DNA of 64,000 nt from NCBI GenBank assembly GCA_027475525.1, contig JAMWFC010000032.1, positions 1,054,001-1,118,000 of the forward strand, given 5' to 3'. Positions 1 to 9,570 of the stretch are shown here, in pieces; the stretch's first letter is position 1; each line of letters begins with the position of its first letter. The notes under the pieces are model-generated. The model saw only the letters and a program-made list of their open reading frames with translations, had not been told where the DNA came from and did no database searches. Made by a program: the position numbers and the translations under genes. The stretch is from Macrolepiota albuminosa (taxonomy: Eukaryota; Basidiomycota; Agaricomycetes; Agaricales; Agaricaceae).

Positions 1-2
1 GC

Positions 3-1751
3 CTTCCCGAAGGTATCAAGCCGCGTAAGGCGGAATCGAAACACATTCTCCCGTACAGAGGGGAGTCCAAGTTCAGCGACTTGGAAAATTGGATGATGGA
101 TGTGTGCAACCATCTGGCAGCATGCCAGTATGGAGGGGATCGTCTGGATCGAGAACGTGTATTCGTCCTCCCGGAGTTCTTGGACGGACCAGCCAAAGCC
201 TGGTTCCGTCACCATGTCTTGCACTACAATCGTGCACGACAGCAATGGACGTTTAAGGATGTAATCCTTGAATTGTATAACCGGTTTGTTAGTGCATCCA
301 CCATGCAGGATGCTCGGGAGGCGTTCATTGCAACCTCCTACACTGAACGGTTAGGTGTTCAAGGTTTCTATGACACCTTGATAGACCACGCGCAAAATAT
401 GTCAATTTACCCAGATAACTGGGTAATGATTGATACCTTTCTGCGGGGGATACCTGATGCAATGAGAGAGTCTCTCATTTGTGATGACGGACTATCACCC
501 GAAGTAAATACCGTCGAGGAATTCGTAGCGCATGCATTGCGCTACGAGCAAGCCCACAAAATAGCGCGACACTTTGGGCTACATAGCTCAAAGGTTCGAT
601 CGGCGAACAAGGCCGAGCCTCGGAAGGTAGGTACCTTCTGGGCTCGTCGAAAGGAGATGGTGGGCAATACGAACCCGAGGCTCGTGGTAAGAGCAGCACC
701 TCGGCAAGACCGACGCTTCCGGAGCGACCGGCCGGGGGACCGTAGGGATGCACCGGCACAGGATGCTCAGAGAGGTCCGCGCCGAGAGGGTGTTCGACCG
801 CATCAGGCTGCTGGTGAGGCTAAATTACCGACACCGACTGGGCCACCGAAGTATGAAGCAGCTCGCCCTTTCGTGGCGAGTAAGTGCTTCAAATGTGGCC
901 AGCCTGGGCATTTTGCGAATGCATGCCCAGTGGGTGGTGGAAGGCCTATGGGTAAGCCACGTGCCTATGTGCGGGCGGCCCACACTGCTATCCCGGATGC
1001 TGAAGGGATAGACTCCGGGAATGAACCTGATGTGGAAGACGATGAGGTGGAGAACCTCATACATGATGCACCAGAGGACGAAAACGCCTCTGTGGTGGAG
1101 GAGTTGTCGGATGATGAATACGTGGAAGTTGACGTATACGACAACGATTATTACGCCCGGGAGTCAGACTCAGAGTTCATGGGAGCTCTGACGGACTACC
1201 CGGCCAGCGCATTAGACCGGCCAGTTGGAGCAGCCAATGTGAAGGTGTATAAGGTACACCTTCGCAAGGCTCCAGAAAAGCTGGTGAGACCGGTGTTGAA
1301 GCGCGAGGACAAGGAGTGCCTGGCGTCGTACGTTGAGGTGAATGGCCACAAGGCATGGACATTGTGGGATTCAGGTAGTACGACTACTGGGGTGACACCC
1401 CAGTTTTGCCAAGTGCACGATATTTCTGTCAGTGAGTTGAAGGAGCCACTACTCCTTCAATTGGGTACTGTGGGCAGCCGAGCTGCGGTACAGTTTGGTA
1501 CGCAGGCGAGTATCGCCTGTGCGAAGTCGAGGACGAAAGAGTACCTTGACGTGGCGAACTTTGACCGGTACGACATGATTATCGGCACTCCGTATATGAG
1601 GAAGCACAACGTGATGCTGAACTTCAGGAAGAATGAGATAGTGGTAGACGGTACCACCATTCCTGCAGTGCGAGTGACCGTGGATAATGGCGATGGACGA
1701 CTCCATCGACACCGCGCCACGGAGAAGAAGGTGCTAGTCAGGCGACACTGA
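3..1751 (+). CDS. Element A gag-protease (5' partial)
   Basis: This is a retrotransposon capsid/nucleocapsid polyprotein with a C-terminal aspartic protease. The frame is already open at base 3, so the first ATG seen (81) is internal; the element C homologue extends well upstream. The N-terminal part is the gag core (W-F-R and Y-N-R-F motifs around bases 200-290). A CCHC zinc knuckle (C-x2-C-x4-H-x4-C, CFKCGQPGHFANAC) lies near base 890, followed by an acidic stretch and then a retropepsin domain with LWDSGST near 1365 and IIGTPYM near 1580. It ends in TGA at 1749-1751, with pol in the same frame beyond. Particle assembly and polyprotein processing are inferred from the family. Confidence 0.9.
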   Translation, partial: LPEGIKPRKAESKHILPYRGESKFSDLENWMMDVCNHLAACQYGGDRLDRERVFVLPEFLDGPAKAWFRHHVLHYNRARQQWTFKDVILELYNRFVSASTMQDAREAFIATSYTERLGVQGFYDTLIDHAQNMSIYPDNWVMIDTFLRGIPDAMRESLICDDGLSPEVNTVEEFVAHALRYEQAHKIARHFGLHSSKVRSANKAEPRKVGTFWARRKEMVGNTNPRLVVRAAPRQDRRFRSDRPGDRRDAPAQDAQRGPRREGVRPHQAAGEAKLPTPTGPPKYEAARPFVASKCFKCGQPGHFANACPVGGGRPMGKPRAYVRAAHTAIPDAEGIDSGNEPDVEDDEVENLIHDAPEDENASVVEELSDDEYVEVDVYDNDYYARESDSEFMGALTDYPASALDRPVGAANVKVYKVHLRKAPEKLVRPVLKREDKECLASYVEVNGHKAWTLWDSGSTTTGVTPQFCQVHDISVSELKEPLLLQLGTVGSRAAVQFGTQASIACAKSRTKEYLDVANFDRYDMIIGTPYMRKHNVMLNFRKNEIVVDGTTIPAVRVTVDNGDGRLHRHRATEKKVLVRRH

Positions 1752-1754
1752 CTA
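1749..1754 (+). promoter_or_regulatory. Candidate stop-codon readthrough signal between gag and pol (UGA CUA)
   Basis: The gag stop TGA is followed directly by CTAG. The same frame stays open from 1752 to the pol stop at 5687, and the first ATG after the stop is only at 1824. UGA-CUA is an established leaky context in eukaryotes, including fungi. Element C has TGA-CTG at the matching site. Readthrough is inferred, not shown. Confidence 0.55.
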
Positions 1755-4700
1755 GACGGAGGCAAGAAATCGCCTACGGTTGAGGACGGAGAGGATGAGG
1801 AGCAAGCTCGTGTGAGCTTGCCCATGGATGCTCCAGCAGTGTTGATGCTGGAAAGCGAAGCTGTAGAGTACGAACGTACTCTGAAGAGGGGGGAGAGCCC
1901 CGAGGTGAAGGAAATGAAGTGCGAAAAGCAGAGTAAGCCTGAGGACAAGTGGCCTCAGCATGCGGCAAGCACAGAGTGCCAGCCGACGTCGTCGCGAGTG
2001 AAGGTCGAGGACTTGATAACGGATGACGACGACCGAGGACTGATGGAGGATGAGGCGTCCTCCACACATACCAATCGGTCAATTTGGGATCGACCAGTAC
2101 CTCATCCCACATTTGAATGGGCGTTTGATCCACGAATGCCTGCTGAGTGGAATGAGTTAGTGGCGTCGATGTATGCGTGGAATGGACCACGATGGACGGC
2201 GAAGGAGGAGTCGTATCGTCAGGCTAGTGACGACGAGATATCGCCGCCGAGTGAGGTGTTCTTCGACGGACTGTCTGTGACGTCGCGAAGAAGCAAGAAG
2301 GAAGTTCCTGTGCGACTGCACACGCCGGATGACAGTGAGATGAGGATAACTGCCCTCAGAGAAAAGTATGGCCGCCCAGCCGTACAAGCAAAGCTGTCCG
2401 GGCGTCCACGCAAGGATGTGGACCGGAAAGGCAAAGGTAAAACCAGTGGTTTTACGAAGGAGGACATTCCGGACCTACGATTGCAGTGGCAGCAGGAATT
2501 TGGGGATATCCTGAACGGAACCAAGGAGGAATTACCTCCTTGGCGTGAGGTCAACCATGAAATCAACCTTATTGATGAGAATAAGGTGTATAAATATCAT
2601 TTGCCTCGATGTCCAATGGCGCTGCAGCAGCAGCTCCGGGACAAGACCAATCGGTACCTGAGAGCCCACTGGTGGGAGGCCCAACCAGCCTCCCAAGCTG
2701 CACCGCTATTGTGCATTCCGAAGAAAGATGGTACATTGAGGACAGCGTTGGATGCACGCCAACGCAATGACAACACCGTAAAGGACGTGACGCCACTTCC
2801 GGATCAGGAGGTGATTCGAGAAGACGTGGCAAGAGCAAAGTTCAGGTCGAAGATTGACCTGACAGATGCGTATGAGCAAGTGAGAATTCGCTTGTCTGAT
2901 ATTCCAAAGACGGTGTTCTCGTCAATCACGGGAACATATGTGAGCAACATTATGCAGATAGGAGATTGCAATGCCCCTGCAACCTTTCAGAGGTTGATGA
3001 CCTCCATCTTCCGGGATGTTATCGGGAGGTTCGTCCATATATATTTGGACGACATATTCATATACTCCGATTCAATTGAAGAACACGAAGAGCATCTTCG
3101 TGTCATTTTCGAGCGATTGAGGTCTAACTTGCTATACCTCAAGTGGAAGAAATGCGAACTATATGCCAAGACAGTGGATTGCCTCGGACACAAGATTGAT
3201 AGTCAGGGTATTCACCCTGACCAGGACAAAATCGATCGCATACGCGAATGGCGTGTGCCTCGTAACTATAATGATGTGCAAAGATTCGTGGGACTAGTGA
3301 ACTATATCGGCAATTGTCTGCCGGATATAACAGCATATACTGGACCGTTGATGTCAATTACTCAGAACGGAGCCCCATTTATATGGAGACCTATACATCA
3401 ACGATGCTTTGAGATGATCAAGAGGATCTGCTCAAAGACACCAGTCATTCGCCCCATAGATCCCCGACGTGATGAGCCGATTTGGCTCATCTGTGATGCC
3501 TCAAAGACCGGAGTAGGTGCAATGTATGGCCAGGGAAGCTCATGGCAGAATTGTCGGCCTGCAGGGTTCATGTCGAGGAAGTTTACCTCGGCCCAACAGA
3601 ATTATGCGGTCCACGAGCTTGAAACGCTGGCGATACTTGAGGCACTCCTTAAGTGGGAAGATAAATTGATGGGATATAAGATCCACATCATTACCGACCA
3701 TAAAGCACTTGAGTTCTTCAAGACTCAAGCAACGTTGTCCCCCCGGCAGCGCCGGTGGATTGACTATATGTCTCGCTACAACTTTGACATCACATATGTC
3801 AAAGGCGAACTGAACAAGGTGGCGGACTGTCTCTCGAGGTATTTCGAGAGCGATAGAGCAGGAGAACACCATGATACGCATGAATATGTCGATGCGGATA
3901 TTCGTATTGATCCTCAGGGCGATGATCTGCCGTATCATCGCTACAAAGAGGTGAAAGAGCATGTGGTCGAGCTTCGGGCTATGCAAGCTACCGAACTGCG
4001 ACGCAGTCGACGACTGCAAGAGCGGCAAGAGGGCCGCGACATAGAGGCTGAGCAACTAGAGCAGGCTCAGCAAAAAGAGGCGACACAGCCACACCACAGT
4101 GAGACTGGAAGCAGTCGTGGACCGGATAGCCACGACATGACGCTCGCTGACGCGTTATCGCCTACAGGAGAGTATCGTAACCTTCCTGTCCCTCAAACCG
4201 ATGAGTACCTCCAGAAGGTGATGAGGGGCTATAGACGCGATGCGTTCTACACGGAAATCCGGCAGAACGCAGACGCCCATCCACGCTTCAGCGTGGATGA
4301 GAAAGGACTAGTCCGGATAACGAATGTTCGAGGACACGACGTGGTGTGCTTACCACGCGACCGAGCACTGCTCACTAAGGTTGTCACCCAAGCTCATGAG
4401 GTTGTTGGTCACTTTGGAACCAACAAAACACTAGAATACCTGAGGCAGTGGTACTGGTGGCCTCAGATGCAGAAAGAAGTGATGCAGTTCTGCCAGACCT
4501 GCGAGGCCTGCCAGCGGTCGAAGACCAGCAATAGGAAGCCAGCAGGGAAGTTGCATTCCCTGCCCATCCCGACGAAGCCGTGGGACTCCATTGGAATGGA
4601 CTTTGTCGGTCCATTCCCCGAATCCAAAGGGTATAACTACCTTTGGGTGGTCATCTGCCGAATGACTAGTATGGTGCACTTGATACCAGTGCACACAACC

Positions 4701-5687
4701 ATTACGGCGTCCGCGTTATCATGGATATACCTAAAGGAGATTGTAAGGCTACATGGCCTTCCAAGCTCGATTGTGAGCGATCGAGACACCAAGTTTACAT
4801 CTCACTGGTGGCGAGAACTTCACAAGCTCCTGGGAGCTAAATTGCTCATGTCTACTTCGTTCCATCCGCAGACGGATGGACAGACAGAGCGCGCGAATAG
4901 AAGTATTGCCCAGATATTTCGTACGGTGGTCCGACCGGACCAACGTGACTGGGTGGATAGAATACCGCTGACTGAGTTCGCGATCAACGCAAGTGTGTCT
5001 GAGACCACAAAATATGCGCCGTTCGAGCTCAACGGAGGGTACATGCCATCCATGCTGCGCGAACTAAAAGCGGACGGAGTCGTGCACAAAGGGGTAAAGG
5101 ACTTTGCACAGCAAGCATTGGCGAATTTAGCCAATGCACACGACGCTATCATTGCCGCACGTGTCATACAGGCACGACATGCGAATGATAGGCGGAGTGA
5201 GGAACCAGAACTAACGCCGGGGACGTTAGTGTACTTGTCGACGGAAAACTTGAATCTTCCGAAAGGAAGAGCGAGAAAGCTGTGTCCAAAGTTTATTGGA
5301 CCATATAGAGTCTTGGTCGCTGAACCAAGCACGTCGAACTATGTTCTGGAGCTGCCTGCAGCTCTACAAGCACGTCGGATTGTGCCTAAGTTTCACGTAT
5401 CGTTACTTAGGCGATATAATGCAAACGATGATGCTATGTTCCCTAATCGGGTGACGCCCGAGCCATATGATTTCGGTGCCAGTGACGAACAAGAATGGTT
5501 CGTCGAGGACATACTGGGCCATCGGTGGCAGGAAGGAGCGCACCTCGAATTCGAGGTGCGATGGAGTGCAGGTGATACGACATGGGAGTCGTACCACACA
5601 TGTGCCAAGTTGGCAGCGCTGGATCGGTACTTAGAGCTGCAGGGTGTGAAGCGCCCAAATCAGCTTGCTAAGCGCTCACGTGCTTAG
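1752..5687 (+). CDS. Element A pol: reverse transcriptase, RNase H, integrase, chromodomain
   Basis: This is the polyprotein for reverse transcription and integration. The start is set at the codon after the gag UGA because the frame is continuous; the first ATG is at 1824. Domains in order: a poorly conserved N-terminal linker; RT with LTDAYEQVRI and the catalytic YLDDIFIYSD near base 3045; RNase H with a DASKTGVGAMYG start near 3500; integrase HHCC zinc finger (HEVVGHFG ... CQTCEACQ, 4395-4515) and DD35E core (GMDFVGP near 4597, SDRDTKF near 4778, QTERANRS near 4885); and a C-terminal chromodomain-like segment (FVEDILGHRW ... TTWES, about 5495-5590) probably used for chromatin targeting. 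All catalytic residues are present. It is the sister of element C pol. The stop is TAG at 5685. Confidence 0.93.
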   Translation, partial: LDGGKKSPTVEDGEDEEQARVSLPMDAPAVLMLESEAVEYERTLKRGESPEVKEMKCEKQSKPEDKWPQHAASTECQPTSSRVKVEDLITDDDDRGLMEDEASSTHTNRSIWDRPVPHPTFEWAFDPRMPAEWNELVASMYAWNGPRWTAKEESYRQASDDEISPPSEVFFDGLSVTSRRSKKEVPVRLHTPDDSEMRITALREKYGRPAVQAKLSGRPRKDVDRKGKGKTSGFTKEDIPDLRLQWQQEFGDILNGTKEELPPWREVNHEINLIDENKVYKYHLPRCPMALQQQLRDKTNRYLRAHWWEAQPASQAAPLLCIPKKDGTLRTALDARQRNDNTVKDVTPLPDQEVIREDVARAKFRSKIDLTDAYEQVRIRLSDIPKTVFSSITGTYVSNIMQIGDCNAPATFQRLMTSIFRDVIGRFVHIYLDDIFIYSDSIEEHEEHLRVIFERLRSNLLYLKWKKCELYAKTVDCLGHKIDSQGIHPDQDKIDRIREWRVPRNYNDVQRFVGLVNYIGNCLPDITAYTGPLMSITQNGAPFIWRPIHQRCFEMIKRICSKTPVIRPIDPRRDEPIWLICDASKTGVGAMYGQGSSWQNCRPAGFMSRKFTSAQQNYAVHELETLAILEALLKWEDKLMGYKIHIITDHKALEFFKTQATLSPRQRRWIDYMSRYNFDITYVKGELNKVADCLSRYFESDRAGEHHDTHEYVDADIRIDPQGDDLPYHRYKEVKEHVVELRAMQATELRRSRRLQERQEGRDIEAEQLEQAQQKEATQPHHSETGSSRGPDSHDMTLADALSPTGEYRNLPVPQTDEYLQKVMRGYRRDAFYTEIRQNADAHPRFSVDEKGLVRITNVRGHDVVCLPRDRALLTKVVTQAHEVVGHFGTNKTLEYLRQWYWWPQMQKEVMQFCQTCEACQRSKTSNRKPAGKLHSLPIPTKPWDSIGMDFVGPFPESKGYNYLWVVICRMTSMVHLIPVHTTITASALSWIYLKEIVRLHGLPSSIVSDRDTKFTSHWWRELHKLLGAKLLMSTSFHPQTDGQTERANRSIAQIFRTVVRPDQRDWVDRIPLTEFAINASVSETTKYAPFELNGGYMPSMLRELKADGVVHKGVKDFAQQALANLANAHDAIIAARVIQARHANDRRSEEPELTPGTLVYLSTENLNLPKGRARKLCPKFIGPYRVLVAEPSTSNYVLELPAALQARRIVPKFHVSLLRRYNANDDAMFPNRVTPEPYDFGASDEQEWFVEDILGHRWQEGAHLEFEVRWSAGDTTWESYHTCAKLAALDRYLELQGVKRPNQLAKRSRA

Positions 5688-5915
5688 ATTGATGGCAGTG
5701 ATAAGATGCCGGATCAATCGGATTTCGGATCAACTGAGTATCTGATCCGGACCGGATCACGATTGTTCCGGATGGATAAGATAGAGATTGATCTATCTGA
5801 TGAGATAGCGCGGAATTTGATGCGGAGTTGGCGTCGGATCAGGTTATGTAACCTGATGATGGGGGATTTAGTGTGTTTTTTCCCACCGACACGTCGACAT
5901 TTTTTTTTTATTACC

Positions 5916-8771
5916 ATGTCGTACCCTTACCAGCGTACGACCAGTGAGCAACAACCTCAGAACCCACAGGGTTCTGGAGGGGGGGGGGATCGCCCCCAGC
6001 AAAACGTTCAGCAGCCTGCAACGACGCCGACTGTGGCGTTGTATCCAGTGGTGTCCCAGTTTGGGCAGAACCCAGCCCAATTTGGACAACCTCCGCAGTT
6101 TTATCCGCCGTTTTTCCAGATGCCGTATTTCCCAGGACCTGCTGGTCCTGGACAGCAGATGGGGGGACAGGTTATGTGGGGAATGCCAATGCCGATGCAG
6201 CAGACGCAGACCCAGAGTGCAAGTACACTCCTTTCGGATGAGAAAGCACTAACTGCGCCACAGGTAGCACCCATGGACGTGGACGATGACGCGGGGCGTC
6301 AACCGCAAGTAAAGGGCGAGGTGGTGCAACCTCAACGACAGCGAGAAAGGACGCCGCCCCCGCGAGAGACGTATAGAAGAGACCGGAGGCGATCGCCTCC
6401 GAGGAGTACCGGGGCACGAGGAGGCGGGCCTCGGGAAATGGTTGGGCGCAGACGGGATGAGCAGACAGCGAGGACGCAAAATCGAGGTCAACCCCGACCT
6501 CGAACACCGCCTCGACGGGCCTCCCCGTCACCCCGTCGCGCACCATCTCCGCGGCGCTTCTCGTATGCGGAGAAAGGAAAAGGAAAAGAGATCGGAACGC
6601 CGTCGGAGGTGTTGGACCCTCAGGCAGAGGCAGTCTGGCGACGCCTCATATCTGCCGGCCAGCGAGTACCACCGGAGTCCGCGTTTTTGGCGGATCCGGT
6701 GGCTCAGGTGGTGATTACGGGCCTGCTCGATGAGATCGTTATGCTGCAACAGCGTAACGACAATACTATCAAGACATTTACGAACGCTATGAAGAAGCGT
6801 CCGTCGTCGTCGTTGGAGCAACCTGAGGCAAAACGCCTCAGAGCGCGAGATGCAGGACCTGAAGTTGAGGTGCGGGAATCGGGAGAGCTCACTCCGACCC
6901 CGGCCGAGTTACATGACGAGCTCGTGGAGGTTGACAACAGTTTACGAGGACTGTCCTCGTCAACACATGCTCCCTCCCAGCAGTCAGGGGCGAAGCGGCA
7001 GGATGAGGTGGTCCTGTCGGAAGTGGAGTTCGGAGCGGATGTCCCGCGAGGAGCAGACAGAGTTGTAATGCGGTTCGGAGCAGTGGTGCAGTTTGAGGCA
7101 CCACTGAGGGCATATGCGTCCGCGGTTCCCATAAAGGACACGAGGACGGACGCCGAGGTCGAAGGGCGACTCTTAACGTTGGATGCGCTCGGTCTAAATG
7201 AACCGAGCGACGGGAGTGATTATGGGGAGTCATCAGATGAGACCCCCTCGGAAGGAGAAACCCCCGCTAAACGCCGAGTGCGTTTAGACAAGAAACGCAA
7301 AAAAGAGGCTCGGAGGAAGCACGAGGCCGCCTGGCAGGCAAAGGTCGATAAAGACCGGGAGGAGCAGGCCACAGGCCGTATTCCTGATGGCCTCGGGGTG
7401 TTTGTCAGCGGGACGTCGGTGGAGCGGTCCAACTGGTTCTACGGCGGGGCACTCGACCGCCATTTTTATTACTCCCGGCTCACCAATACGGTATTTGTGA
7501 GCGATGAAGCTTTGGCCGCGAAGACGCACGAGGAAGAAAGGGGAGAGAGGTATTACCATACCTCGAAGGAGTTGAGTCGAGTGGTACCGCGGGGATTCCC
7601 GATGAATCCCCAGCAGTTGCGAAAGCTGTATGAGCTTTCGCAGAACAAGTTTATGTCAGTGTCTTTGCGCACTGAGGCCTATTATCTGTTGCGCGAGTTT
7701 CAGCGCATCAGTATCAACTATTATACGTCGGTGAGGGATAGGACGATGACTCTGGTGTGTACACCAGAGTACGAGCACATTTCGCCCCCTCTGGATCTAT
7801 CCTCCCGCCACATGAACATCGCGGTCATGCCGACCCCAGACGGGTATCTGCGATGGAAGGACCGAGCCGGAAGACCGTTTTTTACGCTTTCCGGGTTTGA
7901 TTCCGAAGGTGTACGTTTCACCTTCGATTTGGAAAAGCTGGCGCAGAACGTACTTTACTTCTGTCGACCAGGAATGATGAATTCCGTGTACGGCATTGCA
8001 GTGGATCGAGCGTATCGTATCCACTGGCGTACTCTTTTGGGCCACGCCCTCACTCGTGGACTTTCTCCCTCGGGAAGAGCGCGAGGACGCTTTGCAAGGC
8101 TGTTAGCCTTGATTCTCGCGCGTCCTGGGCTGTATCGTGAGGCGGTCGCGGATTACGATGCCGCCAACCCCAGCAACCCATTCTCACCCATGAGCTGGAC
8201 TGACGTCCAGTTCCGACCCCCGTACTTCGACGCGGCTAATGCCGTCAACATCACCGATGCTGACGTGCTACGGGCTATGATAGCCAACCGCGTACCTATC
8301 GAGTGGGTGGACCACGCCTATACCTTCGGCGTGGTCTACCTCGAAAACCAATTCCTTGCGGCCACAGCCTCCATTGACCAGTTCCGTGAGGTCGACGATG
8401 AACGTCATCGTCGACTGGACCTCTATGGAGAGCCCGCAGCCATACCACGGTGGGACGATTGGCGACTGCCCACGGACGATGATATGATTCGTCTCCACGC
8501 ACTGCTCGCCCGCGAGTCCGATCAAGGTCATGATTACCTTGAAAGTGGACTCTATTATCCGGTGGGGATGAACCCCAACCGTCGAGACTTATGGCAACGC
8601 CGCTCTCGACACGGGCCCTATCCCCCCTCCCCGTCACACCCTACCACGTCAGTTCAGGCTCCTACAGCCTCAACATCGTCGGGTCCTGTCGCCTCATCAT
8701 CCTCGGTTAGCGTCGACGCAGAGATGAGGATTGATACGGCTCGCGAGTTGTCGCGTCCGCCGTCTGCGTGA
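5916..8771 (+). CDS. Element A ORF3, conserved protein of unknown function (~951 aa)
   Basis: A third sense ORF sits between pol and the 3' LTR. The frame is open from 5688, but the ATG at 5916 (context ttaccATG) is preferred because the C homologue also starts with a short Met-led Q-rich segment. Visible parts: a P/Q/G/F/Y-rich low-complexity N-terminus (about 100 aa); an arginine-rich region with SP/RS repeats (about bases 6320-6570); basic patches like nuclear signals (KRPSSSL, KRRVRLDKKRKK); then a well-folded-looking C-terminal half from GRIPDGLGV (near 7377) to the P/S-rich tail. Shared with C: GRIPD-LGV, TNT-FV, PRGFP, RIHWR, ARPGLY-EAV, DH-YT, and IP-WD-W. No signal peptide or membrane segment is seen, so it is not an envelope protein. 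Its function is unknown. Confidence 0.85.
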   Translation: MSYPYQRTTSEQQPQNPQGSGGGGDRPQQNVQQPATTPTVALYPVVSQFGQNPAQFGQPPQFYPPFFQMPYFPGPAGPGQQMGGQVMWGMPMPMQQTQTQSASTLLSDEKALTAPQVAPMDVDDDAGRQPQVKGEVVQPQRQRERTPPPRETYRRDRRRSPPRSTGARGGGPREMVGRRRDEQTARTQNRGQPRPRTPPRRASPSPRRAPSPRRFSYAEKGKGKEIGTPSEVLDPQAEAVWRRLISAGQRVPPESAFLADPVAQVVITGLLDEIVMLQQRNDNTIKTFTNAMKKRPSSSLEQPEAKRLRARDAGPEVEVRESGELTPTPAELHDELVEVDNSLRGLSSSTHAPSQQSGAKRQDEVVLSEVEFGADVPRGADRVVMRFGAVVQFEAPLRAYASAVPIKDTRTDAEVEGRLLTLDALGLNEPSDGSDYGESSDETPSEGETPAKRRVRLDKKRKKEARRKHEAAWQAKVDKDREEQATGRIPDGLGVFVSGTSVERSNWFYGGALDRHFYYSRLTNTVFVSDEALAAKTHEEERGERYYHTSKELSRVVPRGFPMNPQQLRKLYELSQNKFMSVSLRTEAYYLLREFQRISINYYTSVRDRTMTLVCTPEYEHISPPLDLSSRHMNIAVMPTPDGYLRWKDRAGRPFFTLSGFDSEGVRFTFDLEKLAQNVLYFCRPGMMNSVYGIAVDRAYRIHWRTLLGHALTRGLSPSGRARGRFARLLALILARPGLYREAVADYDAANPSNPFSPMSWTDVQFRPPYFDAANAVNITDADVLRAMIANRVPIEWVDHAYTFGVVYLENQFLAATASIDQFREVDDERHRRLDLYGEPAAIPRWDDWRLPTDDDMIRLHALLARESDQGHDYLESGLYYPVGMNPNRRDLWQRRSRHGPYPPSPSHPTTSVQAPTASTSSGPVASSSSVSVDAEMRIDTARELSRPPSA

Positions 8772-8963
8772 ATTTCGTAGGCGGCTCATCTCCTTTTCAA
8801 TTCATACTGTCGGTTAACGTCGGCGTTGTATTTTTTGACAGATGACTTGGACATTTTCGAGCCGTGGAGGACCAGCATTCCTCCACATTGACTTAATTAG
8901 TGACCCGGACAAAAAAGTGTCCCTCCTTACATCGAGACTGGTTACCAGTCTCAAAGGGGGGCA
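8772..8963 (+). other. Element A 3' untranslated region with polypurine tract
   Basis: There is no ORF here. It ends in the purine run AAAGGGGGGCA directly before the LTR, the expected plus-strand primer for a Ty3/gypsy element. Confidence 0.7.
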
Positions 8964-9130
8964 TGTAACATATTATACTTAGTTAATTAATTAATATACA
9001 CTTATATTAATTAATTATTATTACTCTACATACATGCTGGCTGCCTTATGTAAGGCAGCCAATTTTACTGTCATACTCGTAGTACTAGAATCGAAGATCG
9101 ATCTGGTTCTGTTGGTGTGACCGTAAGGCT
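8964..9130 (+). repeat. Element A 3' LTR (end not resolved)
   Basis: It starts TGTAACATATTATAC directly after the polypurine tract. It is AT-rich and has a perfect 11-bp palindrome (TGGCTGCCTTA / TAAGGCAGCCA, 9038-9061, loop 2 nt). The 3' boundary is not clear because no terminal CA plus target duplication can be tested without the 5' LTR. Confidence 0.6.
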
Positions 9131-9460
9131 ATCCATATACTTGACTTTGTTTCATGAGTATATCTGCAGTCATATTATCCGCAGAGACCCAAACTGGTTT
9201 AAATGATTCTGAAGACATGTGTTCCCGAATGAAATGATAGCAGATGTCTATATGTTTGGACTGGGATGTGGTGGAGTCAGATTTTGCATTGTCAATTGCA
9301 CTCTTATTGCCACAGAAAAGGGGTAAAAGATGAGGAGCTGAAAGTCAAAGAGAAGATAACAGAAGACAAATTTATATTGCTTCTTGCATGGCATGGGACA
9401 TTGCCATATATTTGGCCTCTGTCAAAGATAAAGCTACTGTGTGTTGAGGAACAGAAGACT
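9130..9460 (-). pseudogene. Copia family H RNase H fragment
   Basis: Read on the minus strand this encodes the end of a Ty1/copia RNase H: VALSLTEAKYMAMSHAMQEA, then NKSAIDNAKS, then SKHIDICYHFIREHM, then ADNMTADILMK. It has in-frame stops. The 15754-16053 fragment supplies the part just upstream, so this was one element later split by the insertion that contains element E. Confidence 0.7.
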
Positions 9461-9570
9461 ATGAGACAAGACTTGAATCCAGACCAGAAATGAGAGCCTA
9501 TACAACAGTAAAGAACACCTCAGTGTCTGATGTGATGAGAGAAACAACTATAGAATTTTTATACCTATAT
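9461..9570. other. Left flank of element E within H
   Basis: A non-coding spacer. The segment 9517-9549 (ACCTCAGTGTCTG...ACAACT) recurs at 15641-15673 on the other side of E, so it belongs to an older repeat that E entered. Confidence 0.4.

Larger units (their letters stand above)
1..9130 (+). mobile_element. Element A: Ty3/gypsy chromodomain LTR retrotransposon with third ORF (5' end outside window)
   Basis: Three long plus-strand ORFs follow each other: gag with protease (to 1751), pol (to 5687) and ORF3 (to 8771). The order RT, RNase H, integrase places it in Ty3/gypsy, and the C-terminal chromodomain-like segment in the chromovirus-like group. A polypurine tract lies at 8954-8963 and a 3' LTR starts at 8964. 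The 5' LTR and gag start lie left of the window. All ORFs are intact, so the copy is young or under selection. The downstream boundary is uncertain: copia sequence resumes near 9130. Confidence 0.9.

Noticed and set aside
475..8637. Many minus-strand ORFs of 60-200 codons opposite A gag, pol and ORF3
   Set aside because: They are shadows of the long sense ORFs: no recognised motifs, and no splice pattern shared with element C.
5916..8771. ORF3 as a retroviral-type envelope gene
   Set aside because: Position fits env, but there is no signal peptide, transmembrane segment or cleavage site. The N-terminus is low-complexity and the middle looks nuclear.
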